Assembly: GCA_945903465.1 (NCBI GenBank)
Contig: CAMDOF010000078.1
Location: 1-32,868 of the forward strand
DNA length: 32,868 nt
Reading direction: 5' to 3'
Source: Opitutus sp. GAS368
GTDB taxonomy: Bacteria > Verrucomicrobiota > Verrucomicrobiia > Opitutales > Opitutaceae
Of this stretch, positions 8,126-16,609 are shown one piece after another (the first letter of the stretch is position 1; each line of letters begins with the position of its first letter). The position numbers were made by a program, and so were the translations under genes. The notes beneath the pieces were generated by a model that was not told the origin of the DNA, did no database searches, and saw only the letters and a list, made by a program, of their open reading frames with translations.

Positions 8126-11100
8126 GGTTGATGGCCTCATCGAGGTTCAGAATGAGACTGGCCGCGAGCGTGTAAGCCGCGAGATCGGCGAGAGGCACGT
8201 CGGCGCTCGGTGGCGTCTGGCCGATGCGGAGGAAGGCGGTGGCATCGTTGGGCTGCGCGCGATAGTGGGTGAGGGCGCGGTTGAGTTCGCGGGAGAGCAC
8301 GGTGAGCTCGCGCTCATGGGCGGGGCGTGACAGGACGTGCTGCGTGAGCAGGCGGAGGCGGTTGGCGGTAGGGCCGGCGGTTTGGAGAGCAGTGGTGGCC
8401 AAGGCGCGCGACGCCTCGAGGTAAGTTTGGTCGTTGAGAAGGGTGAGGGCCTGCAGCGGGGTGTTGGTCCGGCTGACGCCTACCTCGCACGTGCGACGCT
8501 GGGCGGTATCGAAGAGAAACGTGGGGGCGATCCCTCGGCGCCAAAAAGCGTAGAGGGTCCGCCGATATTGCGCGGGCCCTTCGCTGGGCTCGTAGCGGAA
8601 GCGACCCATGAACATTTCTTCCCACACGCCCTCCGGCTGGTAGGGCTTTACCGGTGGGCCGCCCAGCGCGGGGTTGAGCAAGCCGGCGGCATGGAGCGCG
8701 GCGTCGCGCAGCATCCAACTCGGAAGGCGAAAACGCGGGCCGCGCCCGAGCAGTCGATTTTCGGGATCCCGGGCCAGTTGGTGGGCGTCACTTGCGGAGT
8801 CCTGCCGATAGGTGGCGCTCGTGGTCATGAGCGTGAGCAGATGTTTCACATCCCAGCCGCTCTCCATAAACTCTACGGCGAGCCAATCGAGTAACTCGGG
8901 ATGGGTCGGTCGTTCCCCTTGCAGGCCGAAATCCTCGGGCGTACGGACGAGACCGGCGCCAAAAAGCATCTGCCAAAGGTGATTCGCGAAGACGCGGGCC
9001 GTGAGGGGATTTTCTCGGGAGACGATCCAGCGAGCGAGACCGAGTCGAGTCTTCTCGGCACCCTCCGGCCACGCGGCGATGGCGTGGGGCACACCGGGGT
9101 AAACGCGCTCGCCGAGTTTGTCCCACACCCCGCGTTCGAGCACGTGCGACTCACGGGCCTCCGGCCTTTCGGCGAGGACCATCACGTTCAGTTTTCCTGT
9201 GGCTTTTTTGATTTCGGCGAGTTGCCGTTCGGCGCGATCGAGGGCGTTGCGCGGAGCGCGGTAAGGCGCGTGGTCCTCGAGAAATTGCGTGAAGAGCCGG
9301 GTGCGCAGTTCCGGCGCGATCGTGATCTCCCCGTTTGCCAAGGCTCCGGCGAGATCCTCCAGCGGCGCCGGCTTGAGGGTGCGGACAGCTTCCCCCGGCT
9401 GGGCGCTGGCCGAAAGACGGAAACGCCCGATATTGGCGTCGCCATCGGTCGAACGTTGCCGGAGTTCAAAGACGAGTTCTTCATCGGGCTCGAGCGTGAG
9501 CGGTTCCGCTAACGCAAAAATTGCGGTGTGCGGAATGATGCTCGGCGCACCTCGCGTCGTCCAGCCGTTGCGCGGGTCGTCGTCGAGGACACCCTTGATA
9601 TCCCCGTAGCTGCGCGCTTCTTTTTGCGGAGGAGAAAAATCGGCCACGGCCGAGTTCACCACCAGATCCCTGATCTGGGAGCTACCCCGCCGCCGCACTT
9701 GGACTTTGATGTCGGTCAGAATAAATTCACCCGATTTACCGTGAGAAAACTTTCCTTCCGTGTGCGTGGCATCGGGCAGGATCTCGAGTTTCAAGCCCGT
9801 GAGCCGGGCGAGGGGCACGGTGGTGATGAAACGGTAGTCGTCCTGATTAAGGTTGGGACCGCTCGCTTGCACGATCCCCTCGGTCGTCGCGTGGAGGCGG
9901 GTGCCTTCGGTCGATTCGAGCGCGGTCGGCTGGAGGCGGTTCCACGCGGAAAAACCGCCGCGGACCGCTTCGGTTTGCGCGCTGAGCCATTGATCAAACG
10001 GCGCTTCGGCGGCGGTCTTTGCGCGGGTCTCCGCGGGTTGGCGATCCGCGACCACTTGCTTGGCATCAGCGAGGGCCCGCGCGGTGAGCGGAGATTTGTA
10101 AGCGAGGTAGGGTTTCGCCGCGGTACCGGCTTTGCCGTCTTCGTCGATACTGTTGAAGAAGGCGGCGAGACTGTAGTAGTCGGCGTGCGAGATGGGATCA
10201 AATTTATGCGAATGGCATTGGGTGCAGCCCAAGGTGAGGCCGAGCCAGGTCGTCCCGACCGTGTTGATACGGTCGATCACGTAATCGACCCGCGACTCAT
10301 CGGGATCGCGGCCGCCCTCGCCGTTGGTCATGTGATTGCGATGAAAACAGGTCGCGAGAATCTGCTCGGGCGAGGCTTTGGGCAGAAGATCGCCGGCGAA
10401 CTGCTCGATCGTAAACGCGTCAAAGCGTTGATTCGCGTTGAAGGCGCTCACGACCCAATCGCGCCAAGGCCAGTTCGTGCGGTCCGCGTCGCCTTGAAAC
10501 CCGTCGGTATCCGCATAGCGCGCGGCATCCAGCCAGATCATCGCCATGCGTTCGCCAAAATGGGGAGAAGCCAATAAGCGTTGGACCTCTTTTTCGTAGG
10601 CTTGAGGGGACGTGTCTACGAGGAACGCGGCGGTCTCGGCCGCCGTGGGGGGGAGTCCTGTCAGGTCAAAAGAGACCCGGCGGAGGAGCGTCGATTTCGC
10701 GGCCGGTGACGCCGGGGTCATCCCGGCCGCGCGGAGGCGATGGGCGACGAACTCGTCGATCGCGTTGCGGCCGGTGGTCTGGGCCGCCCGCGTCGGTTTT
10801 TCAAAGGCCCAGTGCTTGCCCCAGGGCGCGCCTTCGGCAATCCAGCGACGAAAGAGCGCCGCCTGTTCGGCGGTCAGTGGCGGCTTGTGCGATTTCGGGG
10901 GCGGCATGACTTCATCGGGATCCGTCGCGAGGATGCGGTGCATGAGCTCGCTCGCCTCCGGTTGGCCTGGCACGACGGCCTGCACGTTCGCCGCGGTCGC
11001 GCCTTCCCGGGTATCAAGCCGGAGTTCGGCTTGCCGGTGGCTTTCGTCCCGTCCGTGGCACGCGAAGCAATTGTCCGAAAGAATCGGTAGGATTTCGCGG

Positions 11101-11183
11101 CTGAAGTTCACCGGCTCGACCGCCTTCGCGGATGGCGGAAGCAGAGCGCCGACGACCACAAGGAGCGGGCGGGACCATTTCAT
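8118..11183 (-). CDS. PSD1/PSCyt (DUF1549-DUF1553) cytochrome c-like protein
   Basis: A 1021-residue secreted protein with the composite architecture known from Planctomycetota and Verrucomicrobiota. In order: Sec signal peptide (1 to about 22), PSCyt1 domain with haem motif CFACH (39-43) and a candidate distal methionine in EVMPPP (Met93), PSCyt2/DUF1549 (about 140-345) with a second CxxCH (CTQCH, 320-324), a beta-rich middle region (about 440-610), and PSD1/DUF1553 (about 720-970). It is presumed to be a c-type cytochrome or haem enzyme of the periplasm or cell surface, often linked to polysaccharide-degradation loci. No reaction has been established for the family to my knowledge. The ATG at 11183 was preferred over a TTG three codons upstream because it starts the signal peptide directly. 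It heads the operon with the propeller and DUF1501 genes and is divergent from the AraC regulator. Confidence 0.95.
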   Translation of the reverse strand: MKWSRPLLVVVGALLPPSAKAVEPVNFSREILPILSDNCFACHGRDESHRQAELRLDTREGATAANVQAVVPGQPEASELMHRILATDPDEVMPPPKSHKPPLTAEQAALFRRWIAEGAPWGKHWAFEKPTRAAQTTGRNAIDEFVAHRLRAAGMTPASPAAKSTLLRRVSFDLTGLPPTAAETAAFLVDTSPQAYEKEVQRLLASPHFGERMAMIWLDAARYADTDGFQGDADRTNWPWRDWVVSAFNANQRFDAFTIEQFAGDLLPKASPEQILATCFHRNHMTNGEGGRDPDESRVDYVIDRINTVGTTWLGLTLGCTQCHSHKFDPISHADYYSLAAFFNSIDEDGKAGTAAKPYLAYKSPLTARALADAKQVVADRQPAETRAKTAAEAPFDQWLSAQTEAVRGGFSAWNRLQPTALESTEGTRLHATTEGIVQASGPNLNQDDYRFITTVPLARLTGLKLEILPDATHTEGKFSHGKSGEFILTDIKVQVRRRGSSQIRDLVVNSAVADFSPPQKEARSYGDIKGVLDDDPRNGWTTRGAPSIIPHTAIFALAEPLTLEPDEELVFELRQRSTDGDANIGRFRLSASAQPGEAVRTLKPAPLEDLAGALANGEITIAPELRTRLFTQFLEDHAPYRAPRNALDRAERQLAEIKKATGKLNVMVLAERPEARESHVLERGVWDKLGERVYPGVPHAIAAWPEGAEKTRLGLARWIVSRENPLTARVFANHLWQMLFGAGLVRTPEDFGLQGERPTHPELLDWLAVEFMESGWDVKHLLTLMTTSATYRQDSASDAHQLARDPENRLLGRGPRFRLPSWMLRDAALHAAGLLNPALGGPPVKPYQPEGVWEEMFMGRFRYEPSEGPAQYRRTLYAFWRRGIAPTFLFDTAQRRTCEVGVSRTNTPLQALTLLNDQTYLEASRALATTALQTAGPTANRLRLLTQHVLSRPAHERELTVLSRELNRALTHYRAQPNDATAFLRIGQTPPSADVPLADLAAYTLAASLILNLDEAINHE

Positions 11184-11255
11184 AATGTTCAAGATTACCC
11201 GATAAATCGAAAATAAAAATGGTGGCTTCGACCAAAGAAAGTGTAGGATTCATCC
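11184..11255. promoter_or_regulatory. Divergent intergenic region between PSD1 operon and AraC regulator
   Basis: This 72-base AT-richer spacer must hold the promoters of both transcripts. It contains a short palindromic element, CGAT-AA-ATCG, at 11200-11209 that could be part of an operator. For the regulator it contains an AGGA at 11245-11248, 7 bases before the ATG, one of the few Shine-Dalgarno-like sites in the window. No strong -35/-10 pair stands out on either strand. Confidence 0.4.
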
Positions 11256-12134
11256 ATGTCGCGCAGATACCCTCCCACTCGGTTTCCTGTCTCGCTTTTT
11301 GCGACGCCGAGTCCGGCCCATCAGGATATTTTTTACACGGTGCCGCGGGCGGGGCATCTGCTCGGTGGTCCCGATCACCACATCCAGCGGACGCATTTCC
11401 CCGGACACGAACTTATTCTCTGTTGTGGAGGTCGTGGCTGGGTCCGCATTGATGGGCGCACCCATCCGGTAAAATCAGGCGATTTTGTCTGGATAAACTG
11501 TCATCGGCCCCACGAGCATGCGGCCGTTAAGGATGATCCTTGGGAGGTATTATGGATCCGCGTGGAGGGTCCGCGGCTTGAGCAAATATGCCAGATCCTC
11601 GCAGTGGCCACGACCCCCGTTTTTGGAGGATTCGACCGTCGATCCGCCGGGGTGCTCTATCGGCAGATCTTCAAGCAGATGGCGGGGGAAGGGCCCAATG
11701 CGCCTGCTTTGGTCCACGCCTTAGTTGCGCGGTTGATCGCGTTGGCATTTTGTGCCCGGCAGCGGACGCCCGGGCCGCCGGTCGTCGTCCCGCGCGTGCT
11801 GGCCCGGCCGGTTGAGCGGATTCGGTTATTTTATTTTGAGCGGCACACGGTCGCGGGGTTGGCGAAGTTGGCGGGAATGAGCACGACCCATTTTGCGCGG
11901 GTCTTTAAGGCGACCTTCGGCACGAGCCCGATCGATTGGTTGCGCCGCGAACGCATCAGCCAAGCCAAGCGTCGGTTGGTGGAGACCACGGCGGCGATCA
12001 AGGAAATCGCGGAACAGGTAGGCTACGCGGACCGCTATTTTTTTAGCAAGGATTTCAAACAGCACACCGGTTTGACTCCGCGGCAGTTTCGCCAACGGGA
12101 AGGCGGTGACTGGCGGCGGCCCGAGCCGGGTTGA
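11256..12134 (+). CDS. AraC-family transcriptional regulator with cupin-type sensor domain
   Basis: A 292-residue AraC/XylS-family regulator. The N-terminal half (about 25-150) looks like the cupin ligand-binding domain of AraC proteins, with GHELILCCGGRGWVRIDG followed by HPVKSGDFVWI. The C-terminal half (about 190-285) has the two helix-turn-helix motifs: VAGLAKLAGMSTTHFARVFK and the family signature IKEIAEQVGYADRYFFSKDF ending in GLTPRQFRQ. A Shine-Dalgarno-like AGGA 7 bases upstream supports the start. It is transcribed divergently from the PSD1/propeller/DUF1501 operon across 72 bases, so it most likely controls that operon in response to a sugar (inference from arrangement). Confidence 0.93.
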   Translation: MSRRYPPTRFPVSLFATPSPAHQDIFYTVPRAGHLLGGPDHHIQRTHFPGHELILCCGGRGWVRIDGRTHPVKSGDFVWINCHRPHEHAAVKDDPWEVLWIRVEGPRLEQICQILAVATTPVFGGFDRRSAGVLYRQIFKQMAGEGPNAPALVHALVARLIALAFCARQRTPGPPVVVPRVLARPVERIRLFYFERHTVAGLAKLAGMSTTHFARVFKATFGTSPIDWLRRERISQAKRRLVETTAAIKEIAEQVGYADRYFFSKDFKQHTGLTPRQFRQREGGDWRRPEPG

Positions 12135-12426
12135 ATCCGCCGGCGGCGGGCGCGGCGGCCCCGGGTAATCCGCCGGCGTTATGTTTTCTGGAAGAGGCGC
12201 TTTCAGGACGCCGAGGGCCGTGAAGCGGGCTGGCGTGAGCCCACCACGGGTTGGGCTTACTCGGGCGGGCGGCCCAGCCTTTTCCGACGGTAGGCGGATC
12301 TTGTTTCCGTGCTTTTATGGGTCGTCTCATTCGTGGCGGGAGCCTTTGCGGAAGGAAAACCGTGGGAGCGGTCGAGGTTCCGCCTTTTCCCATTGCGGAG
12401 ACTTCCGCCGATCGCGAGGGTCAGGC
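12135..12426. other. Intergenic region with a 12-bp direct repeat
   Basis: AATCCGCCGGCG occurs at 12134-12145 and again at 12167-12178. The rest up to 12426 stays open in the frame of the downstream peptidase. It precedes a well-formed signal peptide and has arginine- and glycine-rich translation, so I read it as non-coding leader. Confidence 0.4.
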
Positions 12427-14280
12427 GTGCTTTCCGCTCGGCTCCGTCAAACGATCGCTTTGCTGTGCTTAGTCTCGGGTCTTTCGACCTACGCGCAGTC
12501 GCCACCGAATGGAGATGCGCCGGCGACCCCTTCCGTGGCCGCGCCGGCGGTGGTGCCTTCGACTGATCCCATCGCGCGAATCCGCGACGAGGGACTCAAC
12601 CGGTCTCAGGTCATGGCCACGCTCAGCCATCTCACTGACATTGTTGGGCCGCGGCTCACAGGATCACCGCAGTTACGCCGAGCGAGCGAGTGGGCGCGGG
12701 ATCGTTTCACAACGTGGGGATTGCAGAACGCCGCACTTGAACCGTGGGGGCCTTTCGGGCGCGGTTGGTCGTTGCGGCGCTTCTCCGCCCAGATTATCGC
12801 GCCCCAAGCGATCCCCCTGATCGCTTATCCGAAAGCGTGGTCGCCAAGCGTGGGCCGCCGCCCCCTCGAGGCCGAGGTCGTGCACGTCGATATCAAAAAA
12901 CCCGAGGACTTCGAACGTTATCGCGGCCAGCTCAGGGGCAAGATCATCCTCGATGGTCCGATGCAAGAGGTCCGGCTAAATTTCGAGCCGTTGGCGGTGC
13001 GGCGGACCGAGGCGAACCTTCTGGCGTTGGCCAACTCCGACGGAGTCAGCGGCGCGGTCCGCCCGCCCGCGATTTCGGCGCTGGCTTCACCCGCGCAGCG
13101 CGCCGCCCTCGCGTTGCTGCCGCGTCGTTACCAATTTTTTTCAGAGGAAGGCGTCGCGGTGATTTTGCAACCGAGCCGGATCGGTGACGCCGGCACGCTC
13201 TTCACGGCCGCAGCCATCGTCTATCCGCCGCGCGCGGCGACGACCGCCAGGGCGGTCCCCGCGGCCGCCCGCGAGACCGCCGCGGCGGGTGAAAAATCGA
13301 GTTCGGCCAAGAAAAAGTCCAAAGCTGGCGCGCCCGCTCCACCTTTGCGGAGTGTGTCGGTCTGGAAAACCGACGCGCCGCCAATCATTCCGCAAATCAC
13401 CGTTGCCGTTGAACACTACAATCGGCTGGTGCGCCTGACCACGGCAGGTGAAAAGCTGCGCGCCGTCGTTGATTTGCAGACGACTTATCATACGGAGAAT
13501 CTGATGGCGGCCAACGTTGTTGCGGAAATCCCCGGTTCTGATCTTGCGGAGGAACTGGTCATGGTCGGGGCTCACTTGGACTCGTGGCAGAGCGGCACGG
13601 GTGCGACTGACAACGGGGCCGGTTCGGCGGTCGCGATGGAGGTGGTGCGGATTATCCGCGCCTTGGACCTAAAACCGCGGCGCACCATCCGCGTAGCCCT
13701 CTGGACGGGTGAGGAGCAGGGCTTGCTGGGTTCGCGGGCGTACGTCTCGGCGCATTTCGGTTCGCTGAAAAATACTGCCCCGGCGGGGAGCGGGCCCCGT
13801 GCTGGTTCGGATCCATTTGCCTCCAACTCCGCGGCGGCGACCGACGAGATTGAGCCGCTGCCGGCGTACGAAAATTTTTCCGCCTACTTCAATCTCGATA
13901 ATGGCGGAGGTAAAATTCGCGGCATTTATTTGCAGAATAATGAGGCCGCCCGGCCCATCTTCCGGCGGTGGCTCAAGCCCTTTAACGATCTCGGAGCGGA
14001 GACGGTCTCATTAGCAAATACCAGCGGCACCGACCACTTGCCGTTCGATCAGATCGGCCTGCCTGGTTTTCAATTTATCCAAGACGAAATTGAATACCGG
14101 TCGCGCACGCACCACGGTAGCATGGATGTATTCGATCGGGTGATCGCCGAGGATATGCAGCAGGCGGCGGTGATCATGGCAGCTGTGGTCTACGAAGCCG
14201 CGATGCGTGACGAGAAAATACCTCGCAAACCCGCGCGGCCAATTTCCGCGACGACTGCTTTGCGCAAACCGGATTTGTAA
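12427..14280 (+). CDS. Secreted M28-family zinc metallopeptidase
   Basis: A 617-residue peptidase of family M28, which removes N-terminal residues from peptides using two zinc ions. The predicted ligands are all present in order: His383 (GAHLDSW), Asp395 (ATDNGAG), Glu430 with catalytic Glu429 (TGEEQG), Asp491 (FNLDNGG) and His537 (GTDHLPF). A signal peptide precedes it (RLRQTIALLCLVSGLSTYAQ, cleavage near residue 24). A PA-like insertion may occupy about 120-290, and an Ala/Lys-rich low-complexity stretch lies near 270-300. I start at GTG 12427, not at the upstream in-frame ATG 12181. GAGG at 12416-12419 is a good Shine-Dalgarno 7 bases before it, and it begins exactly at the signal peptide. 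It probably degrades peptides in the periplasm or outside the cell for nutrition. Confidence 0.92.
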   Translation: MLSARLRQTIALLCLVSGLSTYAQSPPNGDAPATPSVAAPAVVPSTDPIARIRDEGLNRSQVMATLSHLTDIVGPRLTGSPQLRRASEWARDRFTTWGLQNAALEPWGPFGRGWSLRRFSAQIIAPQAIPLIAYPKAWSPSVGRRPLEAEVVHVDIKKPEDFERYRGQLRGKIILDGPMQEVRLNFEPLAVRRTEANLLALANSDGVSGAVRPPAISALASPAQRAALALLPRRYQFFSEEGVAVILQPSRIGDAGTLFTAAAIVYPPRAATTARAVPAAARETAAAGEKSSSAKKKSKAGAPAPPLRSVSVWKTDAPPIIPQITVAVEHYNRLVRLTTAGEKLRAVVDLQTTYHTENLMAANVVAEIPGSDLAEELVMVGAHLDSWQSGTGATDNGAGSAVAMEVVRIIRALDLKPRRTIRVALWTGEEQGLLGSRAYVSAHFGSLKNTAPAGSGPRAGSDPFASNSAAATDEIEPLPAYENFSAYFNLDNGGGKIRGIYLQNNEAARPIFRRWLKPFNDLGAETVSLANTSGTDHLPFDQIGLPGFQFIQDEIEYRSRTHHGSMDVFDRVIAEDMQQAAVIMAAVVYEAAMRDEKIPRKPARPISATTALRKPDL

Positions 14281-14497
14281 GAGTTTCCGGCGCGACCGGA
14301 CGAGGGTTCGGTGGTTGACGCAAAAATTACTTTTGGGCCTTAGCTTCCTGTGTGGAAAAAATTTCAGCGCGGTACTGGGCGCGTGCCTTTGGGGGGCGGA
14401 GTTTTCGGGACCACCTTCGCCCGATGGGTGGCTCCAGCGAGGTCGGCCGAGAAAAAGCGAGTGTTCAATCGACGGTGCAGTGCCGAGTACAGGCTGC

Positions 14498-14524
14498 GGC
14501 CTTCTGCAAGGCCTCGTCGTTTTT
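14498..14524 (+). terminator. Weak candidate terminator hairpin between convergent genes
   Basis: GGCCTT, a CTGC loop and AAGGCC form a 6-bp perfect stem, followed after a short spacer by five Ts (14520-14524). It lies about 220 bases beyond the peptidase stop and 20 bases short of the convergent sulfatase stop. The spacing between stem and T-run is longer than ideal. Confidence 0.3.
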
Positions 14525-14543
14525 CAGGGATCTGGGGCCGCCG

Positions 14544-16025
14544 TCAAGGCGCCCGCATCGCGAGGCGGGGCGGCGGAGCCGGATCGTTGTGCTCGCGCTG
14601 CCACTGCCCAAGCCGGCCCTTCATTCGCTCGATCCGTTCCGCCTGACCCGGGGCGGCCGCCAGGTCGCGTTGCTCGCTCGGATCGTTGGCGAGATCAAAC
14701 AGCTGCAGCTTTTCAATTTTTGGATACCAGATAAGTTTCCAGCCATCCGTCATTCGGATCATGCGCTGGGTCTCGGTGAAGTAGCCGAAGATCGCGTCGC
14801 GTACTTCGGTTTTTTTTCCGCGCAACACCGGCACCAGACTCAGTCCCTCCACAGAAGGTGGCACCATCAGCCCCGTCAACTCGCAGATGGTGGGGTAGAG
14901 ATCCCGCAGATAACACTGCGCGGCGAACCGCTGGCCCGTGGGAATGCCCGGTCCGGCCATCAACAGGGGGACGTTGATGGTGTGATCATACTGATTCTGT
15001 TTCCCCATCAACCCGTGACTGCCCAGCGCAAGGCCGTGGTCGCTGGTCACGATGATGATCGTGTGCGCCAGTTGCCCTGTCTCCTCAAGTGCTTGCACGA
15101 TCTTCCCGATCTGCCGGTCGACATTTTCGACGAGGGTAAAATAAATGGCTCGTTCCTTTTTGACCTCTTCGGCGGTGCGCGGGGCGGGCACAATACGCTC
15201 GTCGCGACCAGCGACGTTGCCGGTATCAAAGGCGGGCGCCTCTCGGAAATTAGCAGGCAGAGTAAGCGTACGGTAATCGACGGCGTTCTCCTGCCCGGCC
15301 GGCCAATGCAGCGGATCGTGCGGGGCGATGAAGTTGATCTGCATGAAAAGGGGCTTGTCCCCGGCGCGGCGGATCGCGTCGATCGCCCGATCCGCCACAA
15401 TCCCGTCAGTCTGCGGAGTCAATCCGACGCCCAGATCTGGCAGTGGCTCATTCTTGTCGGTCTTAAACGTCCAGCCGTTGTAGCCCGTGACGGCTCGGCC
15501 CGTCGGGGTCTTCGGGATCGTCGCCTTTACCCCAGGCGGGCCGCCCCCACCACTGTAGAGACCGGCCGTCTCGACGAAGCCGTTGAGCCACGGGGAGCCC
15601 GTTACGTGCCATTTTCCGGAGTAAACGGTGTGCCAGCCGCTGCGTTTCATATGCTCAGGCCAAAGTATCCACTGGGGATCAAATTTCAGCCCCCCTTGAT
15701 TGTTCCGGTTTACCTCTGAGCCGAGCAGAATGCGGCCGGCGAACATCTCCGATCGGCTGACGTTGCAAATGGGGTACCCGCACGTGGCGCGGGAGAAGAC
15801 TGCGCCCCGTTGGGCGAGGCGGTCGAGGTGGGTTGTTTTGATCTGGGCATTTCCAGAAAACCCCAAGGCATCTGGCCGGAGGTCGTCGGCGACAATCAAC
15901 ACAACGTTGGCGCGGCGCGGCGCCTCGCCGGCGATTAGGGGCGTCGTCAAAATGAGGCCTGCGAGAATCGAAATCAAACGGGTTGGACGAGGCCGCGAGC
16001 CGAGGGGGCGGATGAGGAGGTGCAT
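14544..16025 (-). CDS. Secreted sulfatase (S1 family)
   Basis: A 493-residue type I sulfatase with an N-terminal signal peptide (RLISILAGLILTTPLIAG, about 16-33). Metal-binding aspartates are in VLIVADDLRPDALG (Asp47, Asp48). The position of the catalytic formylglycine is Cys87 in CNVSR, where the usual proline of CxPxR is replaced by valine. The second metal site is in TSDHGLALGSHG, and IAPHDPLHW and YSGKWH match conserved blocks of the family. The domain ends with the small C-terminal subdomain (KLIWYPKIEKLQLFDLANDPSE). It should remove sulfate esters from a glycan or related substrate in the periplasm. It converges on the M28 peptidase gene and stands alone in its orientation. The nearest carbohydrate-related gene is the DUF1080 gene on the other side. 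The fold is certain; the activity depends on maturation of the unusual motif. Confidence 0.93.
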   Translation of the reverse strand: MHLLIRPLGSRPRPTRLISILAGLILTTPLIAGEAPRRANVVLIVADDLRPDALGFSGNAQIKTTHLDRLAQRGAVFSRATCGYPICNVSRSEMFAGRILLGSEVNRNNQGGLKFDPQWILWPEHMKRSGWHTVYSGKWHVTGSPWLNGFVETAGLYSGGGGPPGVKATIPKTPTGRAVTGYNGWTFKTDKNEPLPDLGVGLTPQTDGIVADRAIDAIRRAGDKPLFMQINFIAPHDPLHWPAGQENAVDYRTLTLPANFREAPAFDTGNVAGRDERIVPAPRTAEEVKKERAIYFTLVENVDRQIGKIVQALEETGQLAHTIIIVTSDHGLALGSHGLMGKQNQYDHTINVPLLMAGPGIPTGQRFAAQCYLRDLYPTICELTGLMVPPSVEGLSLVPVLRGKKTEVRDAIFGYFTETQRMIRMTDGWKLIWYPKIEKLQLFDLANDPSEQRDLAAAPGQAERIERMKGRLGQWQREHNDPAPPPRLAMRAP

Positions 16026-16609
16026 GCGAAAAAAGGGGAGGCGAGAAATTTCCGGTCAACGGTCGCGCGGTTGGCGGGGGTGTCGTCTTCCCGGCCTTCC
16101 GGCCATTGCGCCCAGCGTCCTGCTCCAGCCGGAGAATTGCACTCTAAATGTGCGCCACGGTAGAAGGGCCGGGCAAGTCGGCGCCCTTGTGGCTCTGACT
16201 GGGCCGCACGCCGTTTTTGTCCGGCCCCGGACCCGGAGCGAAAGCGCGGCGGCTAGCGGGTTCCTTCAAAAATGCCCGCGAGCGCCACGCCGCCGGCCCG
16301 GGGTCTAGCGAGCGGCGCTCGCGGGGATGCCGCCGGGTCGCGGCCAGGCGGGTGAGGGGTGGGCCGCAGGAAGCTGCTCGGCCTGGGTAGCCGGTGGCGC
16401 GGGCATGGTTCTTAAGACGCGGGGCTTGCCTTGATGGGGAATACATTGATGGGGAATACCAACACGGCCGAGGTCCAAGATGAGCCGGTGCCAACGAGCT
16501 GGGTCCGCCAAGACCTGGGCGCGATTGCCCCAAAAAAGCGCAGCAAACTTTCAATTACTTTTCGGATTTCACTTTCAGATTTTATCATTCAGCTTCTCTA
16601 TTTATACCT
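16026..16609. other. Divergent intergenic region, sulfatase to DUF1080 gene
   Basis: About 580 bases with no convincing gene. The left part is GC-rich with several short GC palindromes. The last 60 bases are AT-rich and contain TATCAT at 16583-16588, a possible -10 box for the DUF1080 gene without a clear -35. A 15-bp tandem duplication lies at 16431-16460. Confidence 0.45.
16431..16460. repeat. Two-copy 15-bp tandem repeat
   Basis: TTGATGGGGAATACA is followed directly by TTGATGGGGAATACC: two copies differing only in the last base. It lies in non-coding DNA about 150 bases before the DUF1080 gene. It could be a slippage duplication or a doubled protein-binding site. Confidence 0.7.

Noticed and set aside
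9528..10577. Long plus-strand open frame opposite the PSD1 gene
   Set aside because: It lies wholly antisense to a well-supported multi-domain gene and its translation has no family motif. Long antisense frames are expected in GC-rich DNA.
14352..15719. Plus-strand 455-codon open frame opposite the sulfatase
   Set aside because: The opposite strand encodes an intact sulfatase with catalytic and metal residues in place; the plus-strand frame has no recognisable domain.
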